Positions 1 to 12,900 of a DNA stretch of 21,929 bases are shown in pieces. Made by a program: the position numbers and the translations under genes. Source of the DNA: Elysia marginata (lineage: Eukaryota; Mollusca; Gastropoda; Plakobranchidae); contig BMAT01004718.1 of NCBI GenBank assembly GCA_019649035.1, forward strand, positions 17,115 through 39,043, in the 5' to 3' direction. The notes beneath the pieces were generated by a model. It was not told the origin of the DNA, ran no database searches, and saw only the letters and a program-made list of their open reading frames with translations. Positions within the stretch are counted from its first letter, which is position 1. Every line of letters begins with the position of its first letter.

Positions 1-720
1 AGCGCAGGTCAACTAAGAGGAAGATTGGAGTATGCCCCTTGTAAGTAAAAATCACAATTTGATCTTGGTTCCCAGGTTGAGAACGTTTTGCAAGAGTTGA
101 AAATCAACTTTATTACAGTACAGGTGTAGTAGGTGTAACAGTCCATTCTGTAGAGCTAGACTAGATAATCTCAACGAGCACAGTATGAATACTGTGACCA
201 CTAGATCTAGGAAGGAACTCTTAGTAACGATGAAGGCTAGCTTAGTTTAGATAGACCCAGGGATAGAAGGCCTACACGGAAATACTGTGTGTGCTCAATT
301 TAAATTTGTTGGACAGGTGTGGCGAGGCGGGAAGGAGTGGGTAGGAGAATCATCAGTGAACTGTCCTCTGTCTAGCACTAGCCCTCCTCCTTCTCCCCTT
401 TCACTCACGAGCCCTCGCCAGGCATTTGGGCTCAGGCAGGCCAGCTTGCGCTGCACAAAGTGTCTTGAATCATGAATGGAAACAAAGATCGCCCACCCAC
501 CCACCTCTACTTTTCGCTTTGTCTACCCCAAGACCCATCTTTGGTCTCTCTATCTCTTTCCATCTGGCCTCGAGGTGTTATCTTAAAGTGGAAATGAGGC
601 CAGGGCAGTTGACTTAATTAAATTTTACTAAAATAAAGGAGGAAAAAATGGAACCATTGCGAGGTGTTGAATTTAACTGAGAGTTGGCTTCAAGCGAGTT
701 GACTTCTCGCGGGTTCCAGT
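1..720. repeat. Unidentified, GC-richer, probably transposon-derived block in the upstream NECAB intron
   Basis: This stretch is clearly richer in G and C than the introns around it. It contains the palindrome CTAGATCTAG (201-210) and pyrimidine-rich runs (361-420, 490-560). The minus strand has AATAAA (114-109) followed by T-rich sequence, as in an LTR. An 11-mer ATGAAGGCTAG occurs at 230-240 and 726-736. No terminal repeats or convincing protein can be seen, and the left end is cut off. Small open frames at 287-617 look like low-complexity chance frames. Confidence 0.3.
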
Positions 721-828
721 GTATTATGAAGGCTAGTGAAAGAAAATTAAAGCAGGTCTACTGCTAATGGTAAAGCATCGTCATACTACTGACATCTAAT
801 GATTTTTGCCATGCTTATCTTCTTTCAG

Positions 829-952
829 CAATATAGATACTAATGAACTCTGCACGTATTTTACACAACACCTTGGAGAGTTTAAGGAAATCTTTGGCCT
901 GTTGGAGGAGATGAACAAGAAGATGACCAATGTCCTATATGGCACTGCAAAG
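829..952 (+). CDS. NECAB: NECAB exon a (first in window): region just after the EF-hand
   Basis: The acceptor is tctttcag ending at 828 and the donor is AAG/gtattg at 953. The first base completes a codon from an upstream exon; 41 codons follow. The peptide contains NIDTNELCTYF, FKEIFGLLEEMNKKM and NVLYGTAK, the stretch that follows the EF-hand in NECAB proteins. It is predicted helical and amphipathic. It ends in phase 0, matching the next exon at 3481. Confidence 0.88.
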
Positions 953-3900
953 GTATTGCATAACTTAGATACATTCTTATGCTAAATAGTCAAAATAGTT
1001 TGGATGCTTTAACAAAACTACTTGCAACAACACTGCAGGATATTGATTGAAGTATATGACTAGTGATATTAAGGATCTGATCGTTATAAAAATAAAGATT
1101 TGAGGAACATGAGCACTTATCATTTACAGGCTAAAAAGAACCTAGGCTACTTACAAAACAGCTTGCTTGAAAAATTTATTTTCATTTCTTTGCCTGTCTA
1201 AAAAGTCAATAATATATCTGTCTATCTACAGTGGAAAGTTCATATAGGTTTGTAGTTTGATGTTCTCTTTTACAGAGAAAAGCAGCTTAAAAGAGCTGTG
1301 AAACCTCATAAGATGATGCTTCACTTTAGTCTGTCATTATCAAATTACGCTAACCACAATGCCATATCTAAAATTTATAATCTTTTCTCCATCTCTTATT
1401 GGTTAGCATGTTTTATTTCAGACTGATCTTAATCGAGGGCTATAAATTTTTAAATGGTTTTATATTTAATGACTAATTTGCAATCTGCCAGTCATGAAAT
1501 AATATTAAAAAAATACAATAATACCAAGGCCTTTTTTGTTAAATTGAGTTAAATAGTCCCATGTGTTACTTGGATTGTTTTGAAATCTAGCCTTGCATTT
1601 GTTACATTAAAAGTTTAAGTCTGCAAAACTTTATTTATAGATAATTTGTGCTGAACATTAACAAATACTGATGTGTGAGAGCAGCTCTAGTAATCCATCC
1701 ATCCATCAGGTGCCCTGCTCCATGGCGTTGGCGATCATGTCTTTCCAAACGTCTTGATCTCTCGTTGTCAGCAACAATTCCGTCACTCTCTCTGCTTTCA
1801 TCCATGAGGTCAGGCTGTCTAGCATTTTCTCTCTTTGTCTTCCTTTGCCTCTCTCTCCCTCTAGCTTTCCCATTGTAAGAAGATTTTCTAAACCCTCTCT
1901 CCTCATTACATGACCAACAAAAGACGCTTGTCTTTTCCGTATTCTGTTTATCAAGGATCTGGTTGTTTCTGTCTCATTTAGCACATCTTCATTGGTCTTT
2001 TTAGCTGTCCATGGTATTCTCAACATCCTTCTCCAAAACCACATCTCGACAGCCTCGAGTTTCCCATGTGTCTTTTTTTTTATTGTCCACGTCTCACACC
2101 CATACATTAGGATAGGCTCTATGTAGCATTGGAGGGCTCGTTGTCTGGTCGCAAATCATATTTTCGTGTTGGTAAGTAGTGGTTTCATTTTCATAAAAGT
2201 TGCCTTGGCTTGGGCGATTCTTGAATTTATTTCTGTGTAGTTTCTTCCGTCTTGCGATATCAGTGTTCCTAAATATTTAAAAGATTCCCGTTGCTTCAGT
2301 TTCGCACCGTCTATATATGTATCACATCCTGGAATTTCCTTACGGCTAATGACCATTACTTCTGTCTTTTTGCTATTTAATTCCAACCCCATCTTTTTGC
2401 TCTCGCGCACAACAATGTCCAAAAGGTTTTGTAGTCTACCTTCCTCATTTTCAGCTACCAGGACAGTATCATCTGCATATCAGAGATTATTTATCATTCT
2501 TCCTCCTATTGTGAGTCAAGGATTGCTCTCTAGATTTCTCAGGATTGTTTCGCTGTACAAATTAAAGAGATCAGGTGAAAGCACGCATCCTTGCCTTACG
2601 CCCCTTTTGATATTTTTAAATGTACTTGTCTCATTTTCTATCAGAACTGCGGCAATTTGTTTCCAGTAGATGTTTTTAATTATCCTGAGATCTTTTCCGT
2701 CAACATTCAGTTGCTTTAGTTGTTTCAGTATTTCCGTATGTCTCACTCTATCGAAGGCCTTGGTATAGTCAATAAAGCATAAATATATGTATTTCTGGAC
2801 CTCCAGGGCTCTCTCAATTAATGTCCTAAGCATATATTTTCGTTTGTTGTTCCTTTTCCTTCTACAAAGCCGCATTGTTCCTCAGCAATTTCTTGTCCTA
2901 TCTTGTTTCTTACTCGTATCATGACTACTCTGAGGAGTATCTTTGTGACATGGCTCATTAGACTAATAGTGCGATGGAGTTTGCACTCTGTTGCACCAGC
3001 TTTCTTCGGGATTGCGATAAAAATAGATTTAGCATATCTGTCGGGATTGGTCCAGTGCCGTAAATTTTGTTTAGGAGGTCTATTATTATTGTGATGCCAA
3101 ACTCCTCTAGGGCTTCAATTTGTTCTACTGCGATGCTGTCAGGTCCAGTGGCTTTTCCGCTCTTCATTTTCCTGATTGCTGCCCTTACCTCGTCCTTCAT
3201 GATTGCTGGTCCTGCAAAGTTGTTTTTCATCACCTTTATGTCTTCCCTGTCATCGTCGAAAAGTTCTTTTATATATTCCGACCATCTCTCTAAGATTTTA
3301 TCTTTCTCCGTGATGACGTCTCCATTCTTTGCTCTTAGGCATCCTGTGGAGGAAGCGCTTTTTCTTCCCACTATATCTTCAACATTTTTTTACATTGTGT
3401 TAGTAATAATGTTGGCAAAACATACTTGAAATTAAATGGACAGTTTGGTTTCTAAGCAATCCTTTGTGTAACTCCTTAAGGTGTACCAAGAATCAAATCG
3501 CACCAATAAATTTGTGAAACGGTTCCTTATGAGGGAAATTCTGAACCAGATGAGTGCCCTGCAGCGACCAATCGAGGCAGCCTCAGACACTTTGGACACC
3601 CAGGCAAGAGAAGAGAGGTAATTTTCAGTCTCTTGGTTCTTTCAACAATCATTATAATGAGTTTGATGCATAGAATTAGTGTGGAAAACCCCTTTATCTA
3701 ATGTGAGGGGGAGAAAAAAGTAACTGGGTAAATTTAGTCTCAAACTCTCCCAAAAAGGTCCATTGTCGATCAGGTTTTTAAACTTAGCATTATCTAATTT
3801 GTAAAGAAACTTTTTGAACCAATAAAACCTGTAGATAAACCAATGTAGTGTAGTAAAAGCTTCGGCTGGAAGTGTTTATTGTATTAATGCTAAAAATGAA

Positions 3901-6900
3901 TAGTGTTATAAAATATGAATGAGTTTTCTTTGATCTGTGTTCTTTAAACAGGAACTAAAGACTAAAAATAGACTTAAGAAAATGAAAAAAGACCCTAGAA
4001 AATAAAGAAATGTTTTTTAGCACAACCCAATTAATTGGGCATTGAAATTTTAATGTTCAAAGGTGTTGTATTTTGAACAATATTTTTTTTCAGCTTTCAA
4101 ACATTTAAAAACTACTTGAAAATATCATAATTATTGGAAAAGATAAAAAGAAAAAAAGGGAGATCTTGCAATAAAGTGTTTTTTCTGAATTTAAATATCT
4201 GTGCAGCTCATTGTGGCCGGCTAATCCTGAATAAAGAAAATATCCCTTTGAGTATAATCTTACATTTTGAAGATAATCATTGGTGTAAAAATCAAGGCTT
4301 ATACATTTTAATGTAATTGAGAAAGCTGATCATGCTTCTTTCTTTGTATTGAGATAAAAAAAAACGTCTCACTGTGTATTGCATTTGTTGTTTAGGGCTG
4401 ACATCAAACCACTAGAACTGGAGGATGTGATTAAAAAATCTCCCAGCGGTAATATTGTACCTGGCCGTGTAGTGCGTAGAGCCAAGCGTCAAATCAGTGG
4501 CATCAGTACAGGCTCAGATGGTGAGTATTGGTGCTTTCTTATTGTAGGTAGTTAAATAAAGCGATTCTTTGCTTTTATAAGAGTATTTGCTTTTTGAGTT
4601 TGTGGAAGCTCAAAGAAAATTAGGGTTGTAATGCCATAAAAGTAGTGTTAGTTATAGAGCTTTATGTTGCTAAGATATACATGTTGTTGCTAAACTCTGT
4701 GGAATTCACAAAGACTCACGATATCATGCTCCCTGAGAGCAAGTTGTGACAGATCTTGTAAACATCTGCTCTAATATTACCCCCTTTTTTAACTTGTCAA
4801 AAAAGAAAACCCATCACTTTTGACGCTTGTTTTCAGCAAATTAGTGACCACTCTCAGAACTTAAGTGGCGTCCCATCCCATTTTTCCAGCCTTTCTTTGA
4901 TATAAGAATTGAAAAGATAATATGTAAAGAAATTCTTGATTTAATTTTTTAAAAACTTAAAAACACATTATTAGACTCAAACTATATTTTGTTCTTTCTT
5001 TTGCCAAAACTATATACACCACCCAACCCTCCAAATATCTTTAGTTTGTTTACAATGCCTTCCTCTAATTTTTTTTAGAAATAAAAATTATGTCTTGATT
5101 TGTGTGCAAAAACTCAACAGCATATGATGGTCTTGCAGAAGGTATGCATGTGTTTTCTAAAAGACTTTTTAATGTTTCATTTGCACAAAAACTAACATTG
5201 AAATAGTTTATTTTGTTTCTTTTAACAAATATATATTGCTTCTTCTGTTTCATTTTGTTCAGCTATGGGAGGTTTTTTGGAAGGTTTATTATTAAATGCT
5301 CATTTTAATTATAAGGAAATCACTACCGGTACTTATGGAAATTTAACAATAACTGGCTTTCCTGTGAGCACAGAATTTTTTTCTGTTTCACCAACTAGTT
5401 GAGAGAGATTTGTAAATTAAAAAGTGATTTAAAAAAGCTAATGTTTTATATTTTGTTGGTAGAAATTATAAGAACCTGAAAACGATTTTCTGATGAAGTG
5501 CTAAGAAAAATTGAAGTATTATCTTTGTTATTGTGCTTAACAGAAGTGCAGACAAGTATAAATTGTAAATATTGGCCTATTCATTTTCATTTTAGCATGG
5601 ATAGGAAAAAAAAACAACTACTAATGTCTTTTTACTTGTATACCCCTTTGCATTTTTGTGTTGTTTTTTTTTTATATTTTTTTCATGCTTTATTTTCCTA
5701 TATTATGTCATGTGCAAATAAGTTGATTTGATGTCAGCAAAACCATCTTTTTCCTGTGTAAAAAAATGCGTCTTCAATTTGAAAATTTTTTACCAGTTTC
5801 TTTTTGTCCCCTCAATATGTACATGTGCCAAACTCACAATGAAATGTTCTGCTACAGAGCTTTCTCTAAGAAATAGGTAACAAATGAGATAACAGTCGGA
5901 AATAACAGAGGCAGAGATGCCATTTTCAGCTATTTTCTGATTGTTTGAAGCCTGAGAAACTGACTCAATATACAAATTTGAACAAGATTGAGCCCATGAA
6001 CAATGTCAATTCAGTGCCTTAGCGGACACATGTTGTGTACGTTTAGGTGAGAACATAGCATCAGGATTTTCAGTTATATTCATAAAATTTAGGTGGCTTC
6101 CCTGCAAAGGATTCTCTACAAAGAGTGTAATATGATTGCACTTGCTTGAGAAACTTTATCATTTCTTGTGCACACTGCTGCCTGTGCTGCCTGTGCTGCC
6201 TCATAATCTTTTTTCAACAAAGCTTTATTTTTATTGTTACAAATCTTCAAAAAGTATTTCAAGTCTGTGGGTATTGTGTTTTGATTTTGTATAAAAGTTC
6301 TAAAGCTTTTTTTATACTAATGTTGTTTTTTTTTTACCATAGTATGTTAACAGAATTTACAGCTGCAGTGCTTTAGCTTTAAAAGTAATTTTGATCAACC
6401 TGTATCAAGTTCCTCAAAATAGAATTATAAAGAAATTTGATTTTACCTCAACATGGCATAAAGTATTTGGCAACGCATGGCCAATATTTTGGTCATTATG
6501 TATAAAAACTCCTGTTATGCGTACAATGTTATTGTCTTCCAGCAATCAGCATGAAAATTAAGCCTGCACTTTTTGTTTCAATGGGACATTCCAAAAAATC
6601 TTGTACTGAATTTTACCGAGTACATTACAAGCGTAATGGGAAACTCAGTCGAACATTTTTTCTTTGTTTAAAACTAAAGTATTGCAGACCTTCAAGACTT
6701 TGGTGTAACATTTATTCAAAGTAATATACATTGTTTTTTGTTGTTTTTTATGTAGGCCCACTTATCAAAAGGGACTTAATAGTCACAATTACTATGAGGC
6801 AAAATCAAAACTAAAAATTACTTTTTTATGTTTTGCGCCATTTCTTGTACTTACCTTTTAGCTAAAGATTTTGAATATTGAATGCTGAGATTTTAAGCAA

Positions 6901-9900
6901 AAGAAAGAAATTTATGTAATAAAAAATACACATTCATTAAAATTTCTTATTATAGCTTTATTTTGTTTTAACCTGGGGCTAGTGGTTAGGATAAATCAAG
7001 ATTACTTTTTTTTTAACTAAAAAAGAAAGTATTTTAACTTACATTCATGGATCAAGTGTACTGAAAAAAATAAACTCAAACTATATTGTCTGACACTGGT
7101 TTGTGATGAAAAGCTATTTAAGAAAAGACAACTCTTAATGAAATCCTCAACTTAAAAGATGGAATGAAATATTAATCTCTTTTTAATTAAACTAGGACTA
7201 AAATATTGATGCAATGTAAAGTTATCTCAGTGTTAAGTTGTAGCTGAACATACTTGACTATGGAAATCCAGAGTGCAAGAAATGCGAGATAGTTTCCTTT
7301 TTTTTTCTTCTAAAAACTATTTTAAAACTTTTAAAACAATTTGGTTTTAGTGAAAGGCTGTGGTTGCCTGATTTAAATGAAAATATCATTTTTCTTCCGC
7401 TGCATGCCGAACTTGGTTTTTACTTTTTGCCTTTTTTCATTATTTAAAAGATCTACACCTCCATTGCATCATGTATGAGATTCTTGATGAATCAAAAAAA
7501 GAAAAAGAAAAACTTCAATTTGTCTGTTTTATCTGTATTACTTTGCAGCAGGTGGACTGGCCAACACACAAATTGATCGTCTTGCTCATCTGATTGATCG
7601 TCTTGAGAACAAAGTGTGTAGAATTTCTTATAAGCTGTTTTATTACTACCACAAAAGTTAAGCTTGTTTAATATAACCAATATATTATTCTTTCATTTTT
7701 CCAAATCTATATTTCATCAGAATATTTCTGATGATGCGAAGTCTAGTTTTCAAATAAAAAAAAAATTGTTTGCTTTGTTACATTTTTTCTTAAATAGACT
7801 ATTACTTATATAAGTTATTTGGATGATAGGCAAAGAAGGTTGAATTGGAGCTGGTTGATGTATCCCACATTTTTCTGTATCTCCAAATCAGTCTGTAAAC
7901 ACTTTTAGCTGTCTTTGGATCTACTGGTGTTTCAATTGAGAAAATAATTGTAAATTTCATCTGCTAAAAACTTTTAGTTGTACATATCATTCCTAAGCAG
8001 ATCAAGTTTTAATAAGGTAGGTTGTTGCATTTGAGAAAAGATTGAAAAGTACACTCACAAACACAAACTGTCCCCTTTAAGTTGAATTGCATTCTTTAGT
8101 TTTCCTCTTCCTGCCCTTTATTATTGCAAGTATAATTGCTGCTTTTTTGCTTTTCTTTTTCTCTTCGTTTTTTTCTGTCAATACAATAGTAATAATGTTA
8201 CGTTAACAATTGCTTTTTTGCTTTAAAACTGAAAGGTTAACCTGGATGGATTCCGTGATGAGGAAGTTATCGCAGGAGAGGACGACCTTGTAAGTAATTT
8301 TGATTAATCATCTTCAGTCACCCCACAAGAACACAGGTTTTGAGATATATTTAATGCTTTATGTTTGCATTTCTTTACATCTACTTTTTAATTATAGGCT
8401 TGAAAGGATAAGAAGCCAAAAATTTGATTAGTAACCATTGTTTTGTTTAACCACATTTAAAAATGTAGCAGTGCAATGATTTTTTTGCAAGGGTTAATCA
8501 GAATGAGCCTTGTTCTTAGAAATTAATGATGATACGTTTATTTTAGTTTCAGAGTTTAAAAAAGGGGAACAAGTTGCTGCAGCCTTTTCAAATATAAAGC
8601 CAGTGGTATTACTTACCTTTTTATTTTTGCTCCCCTTTTAGGTCATATGGCTGGTTCCAAATATGCTAAAATGGTAGTTAGAACAAGATAGCAGTGAGGC
8701 TGCAAATTGATTATGTAAAGTTTCCAAAAACAAATTCTTAAGTAACAGTAGTTCAATTTTTTCATACCCATTTTTAGTCTAAATCTAGATATTGGTTCAA
8801 AGAAGACCAAGAAGATGCAAACTCCATTGTTTAATATCCAAAAATGATGAGAAAGATAAAAATGAAAAGGTTTGGATAGACAAACTCATAAGAAACAAGT
8901 AATGTTAATTGGAACGCCATTGGGAGCAAAATTTAACTTCAAATCATCCAAGATTGGAGATCAGTACTGGTGCGCATATTTAGGGTTTTAGAATTTTACT
9001 AAATAAGTGTCTTAGTGTGTCGAATGTGATGTAATTGGATAAGATCTTCTTAGATTTGTGTCCTTTATTGATCAAACTTTCTAAACTGCTAGTAGTATTT
9101 GGAAAACTTTCAACTGTTAAAAAAATTGTCAACCTTAAGTGTGAATCTTTTGTTAGAGTTGGACCATTTCTCAAAGTCAAATTTTAATCATCATGGTTAT
9201 GGAAAAGTCAATAAAATTTGAGTTTTTTTTTAAGGTAAACAAAATAGACAGGCAAGTAAAAGATATCCATAAACAGTGTATGAATATGAAGGTTATGCTT
9301 CTAAAATAATGTTGTTGCATATAATTTCAACAGACTGTACAATAAAAAATGCTTAATACAAACATCTGCAATGGAAAAGAAATGAAGATCACTGATTACA
9401 TTCTTCACCTAGTATCAAAACCTTTATGTGTGAAATGTCTCTTTTGAGCTATGTGCATAAACAAAAAAATCTGTTTTATCTTGTTAATATTAATTATGTC
9501 ACCAATACTGTTTTATTATGTTTTATGGAAAATATACCTCACTTATGATCAAAAACTACATTACAGTTGAGTTCAGATACTTTAAATCAGGAAAATTCAA
9601 ATTCTCAGATATATGGATTTTGAAGTCGAATAATTACCAAATATTGCCTTATGTGGCTCATACTAAAAATTATTGGTTATAGATGAAGTAGAAACGCATG
9701 ATCCAATTGATTCAAAGCCAATTTGTTTTTTTTTGTACATTGTAGCTTGTACCAAAGGAGAAAGAGAAAACCACTCTGCCACAAACTTACTCGGTTTTGA
9801 GAAATATTAGATAAAAGCAATGCTATGCGGTGAGCTGTGGGACTATTGTGACTGCATGTTTTGTCTGTCTCACCCTACCTGGAGGTTGGGAAGGGAGATG

Positions 9901-12900
9901 GGTCAGGCAGTTGGTCAGTAATTGTCTTCTTGACTGAAGAGGAGTGTTGTGTCAAGACTGCATGTTAACCTTGCTAGATCTTTGAATAGTAATCTAGATC
10001 TAAGGGGATAGGACTAGCTTAGCAAGCCTTTCATGGTCTTGTCTCATTGTCTAGCATTTTGTTTATCAAGTCTCAAGATTAAAGAATGGTAGTGTCCTCC
10101 AAGGGCTCATGACATGAGTTTGTAACTGCTTGTTTAACTCTACTGTTTTAGTGTATGCGGGGAGAGGAAGGTGCAAAGTGTTTGGAAGGATATATCAGAC
10201 TTGTAACCCTGAAGAGAGCACAACAAGGGCAGAGTTGCCGACACAATCAGACTTGCTAGCTAGTTGGGTGAACCCTAGTAACCTGATTTTTATTCCCTTG
10301 TCAAAGTACTGCCTTATTTATGTATATTTTAAATGAGAAATCAGGATAATTTGAAGTTGATTTATTATCTCAAAGATTTTAAAATAACCAGACTAGTCTG
10401 AACTCTTCTATTAAATAGTTTTTTTTGGTCTGCAGGTGCTGCTGGTTCAGAGGGAGTTTGCAGTGAAAGAGGGAAGTGTCGATGACTTTCAGAGCCACCT
10501 CAGAGCTTATGTTGACCTGACTCAAGGCTTCAAAGGCTGCCTCAAGTATGAAACATAATGACAAGATACGACACATTAATCAGTTCCAAGTTACTTAGTC
10601 TTTTAGTAAAAATGAACGAATTTTTAATACTGATGAGGTCATGTATCTAACCACTTTTAGCATCTTCAAAATCTTCTTCTTTAAAGTTCCTTGAATAGTT
10701 TTCATTAATCTATTGATCATATATTTTTTTCTATGTTGATTTGAGTGTGAACAATTTGTTACATCATTATACAGAAAATTTTTTCAAATAACTATCAGGG
10801 CAAAAAAGTTGTTTGTCAGATTGCTGCATGTATAACACTTTTGCCAATAGAGAATCATATATCATCAACGCTGCTTAACTCAATTTTCAGTATTTTGATT
10901 CTTTTCTTTGAGTGTGTCCCATGGGGACAGTTACAAACAAGGACTTGCGCATGACTCAATTTTACACCTGAATCAATATTATTGATTGTTACGAGCCCTG
11001 GAGATTGACTTGATCAGAGTTGACTGCAAAGTGAAATGTTCTCTAGAGATTGTTAAGCAGTGAATTATCTTGCATTGATGCTAAGCTAGTATCCAAATCA
11101 GCTTCAGTTTTGTTAAAGCATAGCTGTTGAATTAAATAAAACAGAGGTGCCACTTTTCCGGCAATGGTATGGGTTCCGTCAATATTCCTTCAAGGTTCAG
11201 GTAAACCTTGGTTGTCTGCCGGAAATTAGCGAAAATAATATTGACGGAAGAAAAAAACGGAAAGAAAAAATGGACGAAGAACTAATCTTTATCCAAGGAT
11301 CTTAAATACTGTGTTTTAAGGTCCTTGTCTTTATCCAACAGTGGGAGTTAAGTCCCCTTTGTAACTGACGGAAAATGAGCCACTGAACATGTGCAAACAA
11401 ACAATAATATTCGGAAACATTAGCCTATTTCATCGCCTTACAGACTGTCTACATTGCTAATGCTAGTCTTTTGTTGACTTAAAGCTCAGTCAATGACGGA
11501 ATTATACATCCACATCAATTTTTATGATGTTTTTAATAGAAAACCTTCACAATCAACAGACTTTTTACCTACACATTTGACAAAATTTTTAGTTCTCTAG
11601 ATCTAATCTAGATTATTAGATTTAGATCTATCTTTTCATACCAATCCTTCTAAAATGGATTTAATGTTTCTTGAACAAAATGGTCGTCAGGTTGTTAAAG
11701 AACTTGACAAGAGTGATCTAAGACAAAAACTGAAGAAAATGACTATAATAGTGAATTTCCTTTGGATTACATTCGCATGCTGTCAGGGACAGGTGTACCG
11801 TGTAGCATGTTGTATTAGAAAAAAAGGCTGTGTACGGCAGAACTGGAAAGGGAAGAATTTCCACACAGTGGAGCAATCCTAGCTAAGCTTAAACTTCATG
11901 GTTACCAATTCTTAATTTTTTTCTAGAAGTAAAGTGCCCTATGCAGTAAAATGCATTATTTTTAATCATAATAAACAACAATGACGAAATGAAGAATAAT
12001 GAGCCTCATAGGAGTAGATCTAATTTGTAACTGAAATAAATAGTGATACCCCAGTGGCAGTGAGTAAATTCCACCTTAGAAAGAAATTTGGTAAAAATGG
12101 GTATTATCCCCTTTATTTCGTCAGTCTTTGTTCCATGTTAATGCAAAGAACAACCAATAGAAAAACTTGAAATTGGAAAGGCGTGTAGCGATGGATGGGG
12201 TCCAAAGAAAAGTTCAGGCAATTTTGTCTTGCCAAGGTGGCATCACTGAATAAAAAAACAACAAATTATTTCTTTGTTAATTGGGTGCCAAATTTGAAAA
12301 TTTGAGAGATTCAGCTTTTCTTTTGTAATTTGTGATCCTCTTCACCTACTTTTGTTATCAACAGCTGGGAAATTTGTTATATTATTTTTGATGTTTTGCT
12401 TGCTCTGAGTCACTTTTTAAAAATATGTACCCTTTTCATTCATTCTACATGCTTTTCTATTAATATCTCTGTCATGTTTTATCCACAGTGCAAGTGTGCG
12501 GAAGCTGCTTGACTCCCATTGTTTCACAATTTATGAAATTTGGAGCAGTGAGGAGAAATATGTTCAGTAAGTGCATGAACAAGAATTTTTACTTTAAACT
12601 GGGACTCTTTTTTTTTTTTTCCTTGTACCAGAACTTGTCATACTTGGTTAAGTAAGCTAATTTTAATAAGATCAAAACATGTCTTTGAATTTGATCTCTG
12701 ATTTGAAAAATCAGGTGCTCTTGAGACAATATAACCTTGAAAATTTACTTTTTTTTGATAGTCTTCATTTCTCTTTATTTGTGCTCATACAGAGCAACTT
12801 GCTGATATTTTTTGTAATAGTATGTTATGCCAATTTTGTTTTCTACACAAAACTTGTTTGTGTTTTCTCCAGAAACTGTGATAGTGAAGCCACAAAAGTC

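Noticed and set aside
287..617. Several short open frames on both strands in the left block
   Set aside because: Proline- and serine-rich low-complexity translations with no family resemblance, no splice support and overlapping each other.
5139..5141. Possible 3-nt microexon (ttgcag AAG gtatgc) in the 3-kb intron
   Set aside because: Phase would allow it, but three bases between chance AG and GT words is expected in 3 kb and nothing supports use.
6975..6992. GGGGCTAGTGGTTAGGAT, resembling a tRNA A box or SINE head
   Set aside because: No B box, cloverleaf or oligo-A tail follows.
12679..12872. Open frame running into NECAB exon h from the left, suggesting a longer exon
   Set aside because: The upstream part is hydrophobic low-complexity sequence, and a good acceptor at 12872 fits the phase of the previous exon.
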